The notes beneath the pieces were generated by a model. It was not told where the DNA came from and did not search any database. It was given only the letters and a program-made list of their open reading frames with translations. This document shows positions 1 to 9,651 of a stretch of 64,000 nucleotides of DNA, piece by piece. How positions within the stretch are numbered: the stretch's first letter is position 1; the number at the start of each line of letters is the position of its first letter. The stretch lies in assembly GCA_951812525.1 (NCBI GenBank), contig OX638316.1, positions 3,280,506 through 3,344,505 of the forward strand, in the 5' to 3' direction. The stretch is from an uncultured Poribacteria bacterium (lineage in GTDB: Bacteria > Poribacteria > WGA-4E > WGA-3G). A program made the position numbers and the translations under genes.

Positions 1-29
1 TACATTTTAATTGCAAGCGGTGAACGAAA

Positions 30-1292
30 ATGAACACGTTGGAATCCAAATTAGGTGAAGTCGATCCGCAAATCGTCGAAATCGCCTCCAAAGACTTAAC
101 ACGCCAGCAAGATTCTCTCATGCTAATCCCGTCGGAGAACTACGCTAGCCGTGCTGTTATGGAGGCACAGAGCACCATTCTCGCCAATAAATATGCTGAA
201 GGCTACCCGGGTGAGCGCTACTATAACGGGTGCAAATTTATGGACGATGTCGAATCACTCGCAATTGCGCGCGCCAAAGCACTCTTCGGGGCTGAACACA
301 TTAATGTCCAACCGCACGCCGGTAGCCAAGCGAACATGGCAGCCTACCATGCGCTACTCGAACCGGGTGACACGATTTTAGCCATGTCTCTCAGTCATGG
401 TGGCCATCTTACCCATGGCGATAATGTTAACTTTTCGGGACGCTATTACAATGTTGCAGCTTATGGCGTGGACGCTGAAACCGAGCGTATTGACATGGAA
501 AAGATTGCCCGTCTGGCAACTGAGCATCGTCCGAAACTCATCGTTGTCGGTGCAACAGCCTATCCCCGACACTTCGACTTTGCTGCATGGCGGGAGGTTG
601 CCGATTCCGTAGGTGCCTATCTCCTCACCGATATAGCCCATATTGCAGGACTTATTGCCGGTGGTGCTCATCCAGACCCTGTTCCGTATAGCGATGTCGT
701 TACGACAACAACGCACAAGACTTTACGGGGGCCCCGCGGCGCAATGATTATGTGTAGATCTGAATACGCAGAAAAAATTGACCGAGCTGTGTTTCCCGGT
801 TTACAAGGTGGTCCTTTTCTTCACACAATCGCAGCAAGAGCCGTCGCTTTCAAGGAAGCAAGCGAACCCGCTTTTAAAACGTATCAAGCACAGATTGTTA
901 AAAATGCCAAGGCACTCGCTGCAAGGTTAATCGAAAACGGTTTCCGGTTAGTAAGCGGTGGTACCGATAATCACCTGATGCTGATAGATCTCACCTCCAG
1001 ATACGAAAAGCTGAGTGGACGACAAGCCGCTGATCATTTGGAAGATGCTGGAATTATTGTTAATAAAAATACGATACCTTTCGACAAAAGGAAACCGAGA
1101 ACTACGAGCGGTCTACGTATCGGGACTCCTATGATTACCACGCGTGGCATGAAAGAAGATGAGATGGTTCAGGTTGCCGATTTTATCGCAGAGACCCTCG
1201 AAAATAGGCAGAAAGCTTCAATCAAACGGCGAATTCGGGAGAAAGTCAAAGAGTTCTGCACACAATTCCCGATTTATGAATATTTAGGGTAG
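30..1292 (+). CDS. glyA: Serine hydroxymethyltransferase
   Basis: PLP-dependent cytosolic enzyme that converts serine and tetrahydrofolate to glycine and 5,10-methylene-tetrahydrofolate. The 420-residue length fits the bacterial family. Visible signatures are LIPSENYAS near the N-terminus, the [13 protein letters not shown] substrate/folate segment, and the PLP-lysine motif [13 protein letters not shown] around residue 230. The ATG at 30 places SHMT-like sequence immediately after the start; the 29 bases before it do not show a strong ribosome binding site. It is followed after a short repeat-bearing gap by folC, another folate gene, so the two may be co-expressed in one-carbon metabolism. 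No irregularity is seen. Confidence 0.97.
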   Translation: MNTLESKLGEVDPQIVEIASKDLTRQQDSLMLIPSENYASRAVMEAQSTILANKYAEGYPGERYYNGCKFMDDVESLAIARAKALFGAEHINVQPHAGSQANMAAYHALLEPGDTILAMSLSHGGHLTHGDNVNFSGRYYNVAAYGVDAETERIDMEKIARLATEHRPKLIVVGATAYPRHFDFAAWREVADSVGAYLLTDIAHIAGLIAGGAHPDPVPYSDVVTTTTHKTLRGPRGAMIMCRSEYAEKIDRAVFPGLQGGPFLHTIAARAVAFKEASEPAFKTYQAQIVKNAKALAARLIENGFRLVSGGTDNHLMLIDLTSRYEKLSGRQAADHLEDAGIIVNKNTIPFDKRKPRTTSGLRIGTPMITTRGMKEDEMVQVADFIAETLENRQKASIKRRIREKVKEFCTQFPIYEYLG

Positions 1293-1353
1293 TAGGCACT
1301 CTCCCTATGCCGTAAAACTAAGGTAGTAGGTACCCTTCGTGTGCCGTAAAACA
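1291..1353. repeat. Two tandem intergenic hairpin repeats
   Basis: Two similar units lie back to back between glyA and folC. Each has the form GTAGGNAC...GTGCCGTAAAAC, with GGCAC/GTGCC-type arms in the second unit. A closely related unit precedes the gene at 25290. They fill most of the gap and end just before the folC start. They belong to the dispersed intergenic hairpin family discussed in the findings. Confidence 0.6.
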
Positions 1354-1358
1354 AAAGT

Positions 1359-2720
1359 TTGGACTATAAAGCCGCACTTGTCTATATCGAAAAGTTCATT
1401 GACTATGAAAGAAGCCCTGACTTTTCTCGGCAGGCGAGACGCTACAATCTGAATCGAATCTCGTTGTTGTTGGAGTTGCTCGGCAATCCACAAGAGAGAT
1501 TACGGGTTATCCATATTGCAGGAAGCAAAGGGAAAGGCTCTACCGCCGCATTCATAGCATCAGGACTGACCCATGCAGGCTATAAAACAGGTTTGTTTAC
1601 ATCCCCGCATCTCATTACACCGCGAGAGAGATGCCGGATTGATAATGAACTAATTTCGGAATCAGATATTGCCTTCTATATTGACAAGTTCAAGCCCGCA
1701 ATCGATGTCGTTTCCGCTTCCGAATTCGGGCGCGTTTCGTTTTTTGAAATATATACTGCCCTCGCCTTCTCCTATTTTGCTGACCAAGCGACAGATTTCG
1801 CTGTTATTGAGGTCGGTTTAGGCGGTAGACTCGATGCAACGAATGTCGTCACACCCGTCACAACTGTCATTACACCAATTGGTTTAGAGCATACGGCGAT
1901 ATTGGGAGAGACATATAGCGAAATCGCTGGTGAGAAAGCAGAAATCATTAAACACGGATGTCCGCTTGCACTCGCACCACAACATCCAGAAGCGCAAGCA
2001 GTATTTGAAAAGGTCGCCAGTGAACGGGACGTTCCTATTGTTGCAGTCGAAAATTTTCTGAAGAGAGATGCCGGTTCTTCAGCGCCTCGGATCGTCTACA
2101 ATACAGACGGTATACCTGTAGCGCAGTACTTTGATGTGGAAACCGATTCGGATAGTTATCCGCAACTTACGACACCACTCCTGGGACACCACCAATTTGT
2201 GAATGCCACAACCGCTCTCGCTGGGCTCGAATGCCTGAAGCAGCAAGGATACAGAATTCCCAAAGACGACGTTTATGCAGGATTCAAAGACGTGCAATGG
2301 AACGGGCGGATCCAGCAAATGAGGTCTTCACCGGTTGTTGTACTTGATGGTGCGCACTCTCCAGTCTCAATGGAAGCGTTGTGCCGGACGCTGCGCGAAG
2401 GTTTCCGCTGCGCTCAGGTGATTTTTGTTGTTAGTTTAATGAAAGATAAGAATCTTAAGACAATTGGCAATATTGTCTCGAAAACCGCCGATGCGGTGAT
2501 TGCCACACAGGTTCCTGATAATCCGCGTGTTATGCCCGCTGAAGCGATACGGAACGCTTGGGCTGGCGCATGTCCGAAGGTTGTTACATGTCCAGATCCA
2601 GAAAATGCATTCGCAAAGGCACTGTCCGACGCATCACCGACAGATTTAATCTGCATCACAGGTTCACTTTACCTCGTCGGTCAGGCACTGGAATGGTTTT
2701 CAGTACTCGATGGTCGATAG
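1359..2720 (+). CDS. folC: Folylpolyglutamate synthase / dihydrofolate synthase
   Basis: Mur-ligase-like ATP-dependent enzyme that adds glutamate to dihydropteroate and/or folates. The 453-residue protein starts with a typical FolC N-terminus and carries the P-loop variant IAGSKGKGSTAAF around residues 53-65, then FTSPHL, the VIEVGLGGRLDATN segment, and VVVLDGAHSP at the start of the C-terminal domain. The start is TTG at 1359; no earlier in-frame ATG fits the family N-terminus. There is no clear ribosome binding site because a hairpin repeat ends about five bases upstream, so translation may be weak or coupled. Whether both synthase activities are present cannot be read from sequence. Confidence 0.93.
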   Translation: MDYKAALVYIEKFIDYERSPDFSRQARRYNLNRISLLLELLGNPQERLRVIHIAGSKGKGSTAAFIASGLTHAGYKTGLFTSPHLITPRERCRIDNELISESDIAFYIDKFKPAIDVVSASEFGRVSFFEIYTALAFSYFADQATDFAVIEVGLGGRLDATNVVTPVTTVITPIGLEHTAILGETYSEIAGEKAEIIKHGCPLALAPQHPEAQAVFEKVASERDVPIVAVENFLKRDAGSSAPRIVYNTDGIPVAQYFDVETDSDSYPQLTTPLLGHHQFVNATTALAGLECLKQQGYRIPKDDVYAGFKDVQWNGRIQQMRSSPVVVLDGAHSPVSMEALCRTLREGFRCAQVIFVVSLMKDKNLKTIGNIVSKTADAVIATQVPDNPRVMPAEAIRNAWAGACPKVVTCPDPENAFAKALSDASPTDLICITGSLYLVGQALEWFSVLDGR

Positions 2721-2914
2721 GAAGATCATTTTTGTTTGAATCGCTTTATAGTGTCAATTGATTAAAAAGCATAATAGATTGAGATAACAGTACAAATTTA
2801 ACAAATGTTTTGAATAGAAGTCCGCATCTGGGTTCCGTCTCGTTACTGGGAAGGAGCTGGACAAAATCGAACAGGACTTTAATCTGTAGACTTATAAAAA
2901 AAGAGAGGTATTTA

Positions 2915-5275
2915 ATGCGTGAAATCAGCTGCAAGAGACGGTGGCTAAGTTGGAAAACATTTCTGATATCCCTCCCCGTTTTGAATTTAGCCACCGCTGC
3001 TTTTGCCCAAACAGAAGCCTATCCAAATATCCCAACCGCATGGTGGATTGCGCCTATCGGTTCGCTGATCGCTTTGGGGTTTGCGCTCTACTTCTACCGC
3101 GCTGTGATGAAACAGGATGAGGGCAACGAAACAATGCGTGACATCGCGCAATCTGTTCGCGAAGGTGCGATGGCATATCTCAGACAACAATACAAAGTCG
3201 TCGGTATCGTTTTTGTTGTTCTATGTCTCATTTTTCTCTTCATGGCTTTCATTCTTAATGCTCAAAACAAGGTAATCCCGTTCGCCTTCCTGACAGGCGG
3301 TTTCTTCTCAGGGCTTTGCGGTTTCCTCGGCATGAAGACAGCGACTAACGCCTCCGCACGCACCACGAGTGCAGCGATGCAAGGACTTAATGCTGGCTTA
3401 AAGGTCGCATTCCGAGCTGGCGCAGTTATGGGGTTAGTGGTTGTCGGGTTCGCACTCCTTGATATTACCGGATGGTTTCTGATACTTTACTATCTTTTTC
3501 CCAAGATATTGCCCGGATTTTTATCCGAGGTGAATCCGCTGCCGCAGATTACGGTAATCATGCTAAGTTTCGGTATGGGGGCTTCAACGCAAGCTCTCTT
3601 TGCCCGCGTTGGTGGTGGTATCTATACAAAGGCTGCCGATGTCGGAGCAGACCTCGTTGGGAAAGTTGAAGCAGGGATTCCAGAGGACGATCCACGTAAC
3701 CCCGCTGTCATCGCAGATAATGTCGGTGATAACGTTGGTGATGTTGCAGGTATGGGAGCAGACCTCTACGAATCTTATGCAGGCTCCATTCTGGCAACCG
3801 CTGCGCTCGGTGTCGCTGCAGTCGCTGCCCAGGATTACAATAACCTTGCTCTACAACTTAAATACCTTTCAGCACCAATGATCATCGCTGGTATTGGCGT
3901 AATTCTCTCGATTTTAGGTATCTATCTCGTCCGAACAAAAGAGGGCGCCTCAATGAAACAGTTGATGGCTTCCCTTAACTTCGGCATTAATGGAAGTGCC
4001 GTAGGCATTGCGATTATATCACTTCCTGTGCTTATCTACCTCGATCTCCCCAACAAATGGCAGATTTGGGGTGCGATTATTGCTGGGTTGGTCGCAGGAT
4101 TGGTGATCGGCAAGGTCACTGAAATTTTTACCTCTCACGATTATGCACCGACACGTGCGATCGCAAAGCAGGCGCAAACTGGACCCGCGACAGTCATTAT
4201 TGAAGGCGTTGCCGTTGGTATGGAATCAACCGCAATTCCTGTCATAACCATTGTCACAGCGGTCGCTGTTAGTTATTATCTCCCCGGTGGTATGCAGGAA
4301 CCCTTGATGGGGCTTTACGGTGTGGGTATTGCTGCTGTCGGTATGCTTGCGACACTCGGTATCACCCTCGCTACGGATGCGTATGGACCGATCGCAGATA
4401 ATGCCGGTGGCAACGCTGAAATGGCGGACCTGGATAAAAGTGTCCGAGAACGCACCGACCAATTGGACGCACTCGGAAATACCACAGCCGCAACTGGCAA
4501 AGGATTCGCAATCGGTTCAGCCGCGCTCACGGCACTCGCACTCTTAGCTGCCTATATTGAAGAAATTCGGCACGGTCTTATTGACTTGGCAGGTGAAGAT
4601 ACCCTTAACATACCCGGCGAAGGTGTGGTCGATACGGCAAAGGTTACAATTAGCCAGTTTATGGACTACTACGATGTTACCCTAATGAACCCACAAGTCC
4701 TCATCGGACTGTTCATCGGGGCAGTCATGGCGTTCTATTTCTGTGCTTTGACAATGAAAGCCGTCGGACGTGCCGCTGGTGCTATGGTGGAAGAGGTTCG
4801 CCGTCAATTTCGTGCTAAGCCCGGTATTATGAAAGGCGAAGAGAAACCTGACTATGCCCGATGTGTTGAAATCTCAACAGTAGGGGCGCAGCGGGAAATG
4901 ATTTTCCCATCGCTTATCGCTATTGTTGTGCCTGTGGCAGTCGGCTTAGTGTTCGATGTCGGTGGCGTACTCGGTTTGCTGGCGGGAGGCTTAGCGACTG
5001 GCTTTGTACTCGCAATTATGATGGCAAATGCTGGTGGTGCATGGGACAACGCCAAAAAATTCATTGAAGAAGGCAAGCACAAGGACGAATATGGTGCCAA
5101 AGGTTCAGAGCAACACAAAGCCACTATTGTTGGTGATACAGTCGGTGATCCGTTCAAGGATACCTCTGGTCCGTCGCTTAACATCCTGATTAAGCTAATG
5201 TCTATGGTCTCTGTTGTTTTTGCCGGACTCATTGCGAAATACGGTGGTATGCTGAACAGCTGGCTGGGAATGTAA
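2915..5275 (+). CDS. hppA: K+-dependent membrane pyrophosphatase (ion-pumping)
   Basis: Integral-membrane pyrophosphatase that couples PPi hydrolysis to H+ and/or Na+ export. Signatures are GADLVGKVEAG, DNVGDNVGDVAGMGADLYES, the ATDAYGPIADNAGG segment, and the C-terminal GDTVGDPFKDTSGPSLN loop. The motif GNTTAATGKGFAIG has alanine where K+-independent enzymes have lysine (GNTTKA), which predicts a K+-dependent enzyme; the pumped ion is not decided here. The ATG at 2915 is chosen because it follows AAGAGAGG by seven bases, giving 786 residues. An open frame extends 35 codons further upstream but lacks family character. The N-terminus has a hydrophobic stretch ending AAFAQ that resembles a cleavable signal peptide, followed by the usual multi-helix core. 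Confidence 0.95.
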   Translation: MREISCKRRWLSWKTFLISLPVLNLATAAFAQTEAYPNIPTAWWIAPIGSLIALGFALYFYRAVMKQDEGNETMRDIAQSVREGAMAYLRQQYKVVGIVFVVLCLIFLFMAFILNAQNKVIPFAFLTGGFFSGLCGFLGMKTATNASARTTSAAMQGLNAGLKVAFRAGAVMGLVVVGFALLDITGWFLILYYLFPKILPGFLSEVNPLPQITVIMLSFGMGASTQALFARVGGGIYTKAADVGADLVGKVEAGIPEDDPRNPAVIADNVGDNVGDVAGMGADLYESYAGSILATAALGVAAVAAQDYNNLALQLKYLSAPMIIAGIGVILSILGIYLVRTKEGASMKQLMASLNFGINGSAVGIAIISLPVLIYLDLPNKWQIWGAIIAGLVAGLVIGKVTEIFTSHDYAPTRAIAKQAQTGPATVIIEGVAVGMESTAIPVITIVTAVAVSYYLPGGMQEPLMGLYGVGIAAVGMLATLGITLATDAYGPIADNAGGNAEMADLDKSVRERTDQLDALGNTTAATGKGFAIGSAALTALALLAAYIEEIRHGLIDLAGEDTLNIPGEGVVDTAKVTISQFMDYYDVTLMNPQVLIGLFIGAVMAFYFCALTMKAVGRAAGAMVEEVRRQFRAKPGIMKGEEKPDYARCVEISTVGAQREMIFPSLIAIVVPVAVGLVFDVGGVLGLLAGGLATGFVLAIMMANAGGAWDNAKKFIEEGKHKDEYGAKGSEQHKATIVGDTVGDPFKDTSGPSLNILIKLMSMVSVVFAGLIAKYGGMLNSWLGM

Positions 5276-5345
5276 TGGTGATGTATCTATTCACCGTGTA
5301 AATGTGGGCAAGTTTTGTAAAGCGCACGCAAAACGGAGCGCAAAT

Positions 5346-5864
5346 ATGAAACCAAAGAACACCATCGGATTCGCCTTAAGTCTGATCCTCCTCTTCGCAA
5401 TAGGGTGCGAGCGGACACTCAACGAGATTGTAACGAAATCCGATGATGTTGTCAGACCCACTGTAGACGTTGGCAGTGAGCCAGACAAAAAGCCAGTTTC
5501 AGAATCCGTTTTTATCGGTGATGCAGGTGGAAGGTTCGGAACGGATAGATATGTCCTGAACGCTGCCACAATAACTGACGATACGCTGACGGTTAACGTA
5601 TCCTACGGCGGCGGATGCAGAACCCATCAATTCACGCTCGTCGCCTCGGAATCGTTTATGGAGTCATCTCCGGTTCAGTTGCACGTTTCTCTCGCCCACA
5701 ACGCAAATAATGATCTCTGTAGAGCATGGTTAACTGAAGATTATCGCTTCGATCTTACGCCAATCAAGGCCATGTTTCAAGAGAGTTACCGACAGAAAGC
5801 AGGCACCATCGTTTTACGACTCAAAGATACTCCCGAAGAACTTGTCTATGAATTTGCTATGTAG
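5346..5864 (+). CDS. Putative small lipoprotein, unknown function
   Basis: A 172-residue exported protein. The N-terminus MKPKNTIGFALSLILLFAIG followed by Cys is a lipoprotein signal with a slightly atypical lipobox (AIGC). The start ATG at 5346 is preceded by GGAG. After a linker, the body holds SYGGGCRTHQFTLVAS and LAHNANNDLCRAWL, then FDLTPIK and an IVLRL strand, suggesting a small beta-rich domain with two Cys in addition to the lipid-anchor Cys. I do not recognise a named family. It lies between hppA and ilvD, all on the + strand, with gaps of about 70 and 92 bases, and no function can be inferred from this context. Confidence 0.75.
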   Translation: MKPKNTIGFALSLILLFAIGCERTLNEIVTKSDDVVRPTVDVGSEPDKKPVSESVFIGDAGGRFGTDRYVLNAATITDDTLTVNVSYGGGCRTHQFTLVASESFMESSPVQLHVSLAHNANNDLCRAWLTEDYRFDLTPIKAMFQESYRQKAGTIVLRLKDTPEELVYEFAM

Positions 5865-5956
5865 TTATAATCACCAAATCTCGGCGTTGTAGAGAAATAG
5901 AGTTCCTTTGCTTCCGCCTGTTGCTTGTTTATTAATTTGTAGGAGAACACAGACAA

Positions 5957-7636
5957 ATGTCCAATAAACTGAAACCCCGAAGTTATGCCATTACTGATGG
6001 ACCCGATCGCGCTGCCGCACGCACAATGCTCATGTTCGGCGACGGCGGACTGTCGCCGGAAGATCTTGACAAACCAATCATCGGGGTTGCCAATACATGG
6101 ATCGAGATCGGACCTTGTAACTTTCACCTGAGACGGCTCGCCGCCAAGGTCAAAGAGGGGATTCGCGCTGCAGGCGGCACACCCCTTGAATTCAATACCG
6201 TCAGTATCTCTGATGGTATCACGATGGGCACAGAGGGTATGAAGACCTCGCTCATCAGCCGAGAGATCATTGCCGATTCGATCGAATTGGTTTCCATCGG
6301 TAACATGTTTGATGGTGTTGTCGCACTCTGTGGATGCGACAAGACTGTTCCCGGCACCGTCATGGCATTGGCGCGGTTAGACATTCCATCGCTTACTATT
6401 TACGGTGGTTCAATTATGCCGGGTAAGTTTCAGGGACGCGATGTCACCATTCAGGACGTATTTGAAGCAGTCGGGCAACACGCAGAAGGCACAATAACCG
6501 TTGAAGAACTCGATGACTTGATTAGCAAAGGATGTCCGGGCCCCGGTGCATGCGGTGGACAATTTACCGCCAATACGATGGCGACAGCCGTGGAAATGTT
6601 GGGCATTGCTCCGATGGGCAGCGGTAGTGTTCCCGCTGTTGTAGAAGACAAAGATCAAGAGGCGTACAAAGCCGGACAACTCATTATAGACATGCTCGCT
6701 GCCGATCGGCGACCGAGTCAAATTATCACCCGTAAGTCGCTTGAGAATGCGATTACCTCTGTCGCCGCGACCGGCGGCTCTACCAACGGCGTTCTACACC
6801 TCCTCGCCATCGCACACGAAGCACAAGTTCCAATAACGCTTGAGGATTTCCATGCGATTAGTCAAAGGACACCCGTGTTAGCAGATCTGAAGCCCGGTGG
6901 GCAGTTTGTCGCTAACGATCTCTATGAGGCAGGTGGGATCCCCTTCTTGGCGAAACGCTTGGTAGAAGCAGGTTTGCTCCACACCGATGAACTCACCGTC
7001 ACTGGTAGAACTATCGGTGAGGAGGCGAACGCATCCACTGAAACCTCAGGACAACAAGTCGTCAGACCTGTAGATGCACCACTCAAACCGACGGGTGGTT
7101 TTGCTATCTTGAGGGGTAATCTCGCACCAGATGGGTGTGTTATCAAGTTAGCCGGGCAGGACAAAACCCTCCATCGCGGTCCAGCGCGTATCTTTGACCG
7201 TGAGGAAGACACTTTCGCCGCCATTAAGGGTGGAGAGATTAAACCCGGTGATGTTGTTGTGATTCGTTATGAAGGACCTACTGGCGGTCCCGGTATGCGC
7301 GAGATGTTAGGTGTAACAGCCGCACTTGTCGGTGCTGGTTTGAGCGAGGATGTCGCCCTTTTAACAGACGGTAGATTTTCCGGTGCAACACACGGTTTCA
7401 TGATCTGCCATGTCGCTCCTGAAGCGGCAAGAGGTGGTCCCATCGCTATTCTCCAAGAAGGAGACGAGATCGTAATTGATGCCAAGGAACGCCGACTTGA
7501 TGTCCAGCTCTCCGATGCTGAAATCCAAGCACGCTCTGAACAGTGGACACCACCTGAACCGCGTTATACTCGCGGCGTTATGGCGAAATATGCGAACTCA
7601 GTATCTTCTGCCTCCGAAGGTGCTGTGACGGGATAG
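5957..7636 (+). CDS. ilvD: Dihydroxy-acid dehydratase
   Basis: Fe-S enzyme of branched-chain amino acid synthesis that dehydrates 2,3-dihydroxy-isovalerate and 2,3-dihydroxy-3-methylvalerate. The 559-residue length fits the family. Conserved segments are [35 protein letters not shown] (cluster cysteine region), and [11 protein letters not shown] near the C-terminus. The start ATG at 5957 follows GTAGGAGAAC. It is separated by 22 kb from ilvB-ilvH-ilvC, so the pathway is split over two loci in this window. A hairpin terminator follows it. Confidence 0.97.
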   Translation: MSNKLKPRSYAITDGPDRAAARTMLMFGDGGLSPEDLDKPIIGVANTWIEIGPCNFHLRRLAAKVKEGIRAAGGTPLEFNTVSISDGITMGTEGMKTSLISREIIADSIELVSIGNMFDGVVALCGCDKTVPGTVMALARLDIPSLTIYGGSIMPGKFQGRDVTIQDVFEAVGQHAEGTITVEELDDLISKGCPGPGACGGQFTANTMATAVEMLGIAPMGSGSVPAVVEDKDQEAYKAGQLIIDMLAADRRPSQIITRKSLENAITSVAATGGSTNGVLHLLAIAHEAQVPITLEDFHAISQRTPVLADLKPGGQFVANDLYEAGGIPFLAKRLVEAGLLHTDELTVTGRTIGEEANASTETSGQQVVRPVDAPLKPTGGFAILRGNLAPDGCVIKLAGQDKTLHRGPARIFDREEDTFAAIKGGEIKPGDVVVIRYEGPTGGPGMREMLGVTAALVGAGLSEDVALLTDGRFSGATHGFMICHVAPEAARGGPIAILQEGDEIVIDAKERRLDVQLSDAEIQARSEQWTPPEPRYTRGVMAKYANSVSSASEGAVTG

Positions 7637-7661
7637 TATTCCATTCGCTTTCTATCTGTAT

Positions 7662-7691
7662 GGGCAAGTCTTCGGACTTGTCCTTTTTTCT
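7662..7691 (+). terminator. Rho-independent terminator after ilvD
   Basis: A near-perfect stem GGCAAGTC-TTCG-GACTTGTCC with a UUCG-type tetraloop is followed directly by a T-rich run (TTTTTTCTTTTC). It lies about 25 bases after the ilvD stop codon. Confidence 0.85.
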
Positions 7692-8177
7692 TTTCACTAG
7701 AGATTTGTAATGGATTATAAAAATAAATGATGGTAATTCATTATTTGCAGTGGTTTCGTACCGCAAACTGTTAGTTTGCAGAGTTTAATCACTATTGGCG
7801 TCCCATAATCGTCCCTATATTTTGTGCCGCAAACTGTTAGTTTGCGACCACTCAGCGAATTCCGGACAAGACCATCACCCCTCCCCTGTAGGAGCGATCT
7901 CCCGATCGCGACGCTTGCTGTAGAATAGACTCCTGATCCCGCCATCTTCAGACTTTACATTCCACGCCGCACGTCTTTAAATCCTGAAAATCCTGATTCA
8001 GACAACCCCAACCGCTAACCTTCAACTACTCTGCGGCGCGTGCAACTCCACCAAGGGCACAGGCACACCAGCCGAACGCATCTCTCGGCTGAAACAGCAG
8101 AAAGTCCTATAACCACAATATAGGGGCAATTATGTATATCTATTTACCAGCAACCAATGAATTATACGTATTGCCTA
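7692..8177. other. Gene-free, repeat-rich intergenic stretch
   Basis: I see no credible gene here. The stretch holds two copies of a hairpin with core CGCAAACTGTTAGTTTGCG (7762-7779 and 7828-7846) and one GTAGGAGCGAT...CGATCGCGAC hairpin (7889-7914). It also holds a segment AATCCTGAAAATCCTGATTC (7980-7999) of the kind seen as dispersed intergenic DNA, and an ACCGCTAACC tract near 8010. Open frames crossing it are low-complexity products of the repeats. Confidence 0.6.
7762..7846. repeat. Paired hairpin repeat (two copies)
   Basis: The palindromic core GCAAACT-GTT-AGTTTGC occurs at 7763-7779 and again inside 7828-7846, both within a larger GTNCCGCAAACT...AGTTTGC context. These are likely members of the dispersed intergenic hairpin family. 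Confidence 0.7.
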
Positions 8178-8225
8178 CTGCAACCCTGCAAGATTGAAAC
8201 ATTGCACGCCTGCAACCTTGCAACA
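8178..8225. repeat. Octamer tandem repeat, copy 1
   Basis: Six consecutive 8-base units can be read as CTGCAACC, CTGCAAGA, TTGAAACA, TTGCACGC, CTGCAACC and TTGCAACA. The same 8-base periodicity with a TTGCARG-type core recurs at 12666-12705 and 13345-13368. Confidence 0.65.
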
Positions 8226-8256
8226 CACATCCAAACAATTCTCACAAAAAAAATAT

Positions 8257-8284
8257 TTGACTTTTTTTTCATTTCCGATACACT
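8257..8284 (+). promoter_or_regulatory. Candidate promoter of the CRISPR array
   Basis: TTGACT (8257-8262), a 16-base spacer and TACACT (8279-8284) match a housekeeping promoter. It lies about 240 bases upstream of the first repeat, on the strand expected to be transcribed from the repeat 3' end ATTGAAAC, at the AT-rich start of the leader. Confidence 0.5.
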
Positions 8285-8525
8285 GAATAACAGTGAAATC
8301 CAAACGCGACGCACAGACCTGTTGAGAACGCATCCAAAAACGCCCACGAACACAGGCAGCGTCTCACTCCAGCGCAGTTTTCGTAAAAAAATCGCGTTTG
8401 GATCAGTGTTTATCGGGGTTCATCGCATTTTCGGGGCAAATATTCAGTGAAAAAAAGCCCTGCGGAGTTCGCGTTTGGATTTGGGCGTACGGAGCCCCGT
8501 CACCACTGGGCGCAAAAAGGGTGCT
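8285..8525 (+). other. Probable CRISPR leader
   Basis: This 240-base stretch lies between the candidate promoter and the first repeat and has no credible gene. The 11-mer CGCGTTTGGAT occurs at 8393-8403 and 8470-8480 and in inverted form (ATCCAAACGCG) at 8298-8308. Leader assignment to this side is supported by the degenerate repeat lying at the opposite end of the array. Confidence 0.5.
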
Positions 8526-9239
8526 CTTGCAATACACTATCCCGTTTGAAGGGAATTGAAACTTATTTGCGTGTAGGTAATTCGCCCACGGACCTGTCTT
8601 GCAATACACTATCCCGTTTGAAGGGAATTGAAACTTTTTTCGAATTTCTGCCGCGTATTCCGGAATCTCTTCTTGCAATACACTATCCCGTTTGAAGGGA
8701 ATTGAAACCTTAAAATCAAGATGAAAAAGAAATCTTGCAGTCTCAAAGTTCTTGCAATACACTATCCCGTTTGAAGGGAATTGAAACTCTAAGCTCAGAA
8801 TCAGAAATGGGTTTAACATCCTCAATACTTGCAATACACTATCCCGTTTGAAGGGAATTGAAACATTTACCGTTCCAGCGATTTCAATTTCCTCGCCATC
8901 TATGCTTGCAATACACTATCCCGTTTGAAGGGAATTGAAACAAAAGCCAGGCGCTTCTCGTCCTTGAGTCTTTTGATCTCCTTGCAATACACTATCCCGT
9001 TTGAAGGGAATTGAAACGCAACGGCAAATTCTCCATTGGAGATTGTTTTACCTCGCTTGCAATACACTATCCCGTTTGAAGGGAATTGAAACTTGATAAT
9101 TCTTCCGTTCGGAAGGGTCTTTTCTTCTTCCTTGCAATACACTATCCCGTTTGAAGGGAATTGAAACGCCGCCATTGAAACTTTCTTCCTTGAGATACTC
9201 CGCTTGCAACACACTATCCCGTTTGAAGGGAATTGAACC
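8526..9239 (+). CRISPR. CRISPR array, 10 repeats of 37 bases and 9 spacers, no cas genes nearby
   Basis: Repeats of 37 bases begin at 8526, 8598, 8672, 8751, 8828, 8905, 8981, 9056, 9131 and 9203. Each starts CTTGCAATACACTATCCCG and ends GGGAATTGAAAC. The first nine are identical. The tenth (9203-9239) has two changes, one near its start and one in the final bases, as expected of a leader-distal repeat. The nine spacers are 35-42 bases and all different. The ATTGAAAC 3' end is typical of type I-A/B/D or III repeats and gives + orientation. No Cas1, Cas2, effector or processing nuclease is encoded within the window, so the array must be served in trans or be inactive. None of the spacers has an obvious match inside the window by eye. 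The repeats create misleading open frames on both strands. Confidence 0.98.
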
Positions 9240-9378
9240 CAGACGCGCAACAAAAAAAGAGAACCGGACAGGGCACCACACACCCCATCCCGTTCTCTCT
9301 TTGCTTTAACCCAACCGCCTATCTCAACAAACACCGCTCGACGCTCACACAGCCTTACCAATTGCTACGCTAACAACC

Positions 9379-9567
9379 AGCCCCAGCAGGGCGGAATGTT
9401 TATAGAACTTCGGGCACTCTACCCTCCTTAACAAGCAGCCCCAGCAGGGCGGAATGTTTATAGAACTTCGGGCACCCTACCCTCCTTAGCCCCAGCGGGG
9501 CGAAATGTGTATAGAAATGTCCGTGCCAAGAGTGTTGAGCTCCAGCGGAGCGACAGGTGTATAATCA
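9379..9567. repeat. Cluster of four CCCAGC-GGGGCG intergenic repeats
   Basis: Four units with the pattern AGCYCCAGCRGRGCG followed by RAATGTKTATAGAA lie at about 9379-9417, 9437-9475, 9488-9523 and 9538-9567. The first two are nearly identical and form a 58-base tandem duplication; the last two are diverged. Each has a small CCCC/GGGG-type hairpin. An ACCGCTAATCACC-type tract follows to about 9605. No gene is visible between the CRISPR array and 9650. Confidence 0.75.
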
Positions 9568-9651
9568 CCAACCGCTAATCACCAACCGCCAACCCCTAAC
9601 CCCTATTCCACCGCCGACAGATCCGACCGATATGATGAGAACCACCCAAGA

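Noticed and set aside
4852-5232. Minus-strand 126-codon frame inside hppA
   Set aside because: Antisense to a strongly conserved region of the pyrophosphatase, Ser/Thr-rich, no supporting signals.
8403-9361. Minus-strand open frames with repeated FPSNGIVYCK segments (8403-8834, 8900-9361, 9048-9281)
   Set aside because: They are translations of the CRISPR repeats and spacers in other frames. The 'repeat domain' is the 37-base repeat itself.
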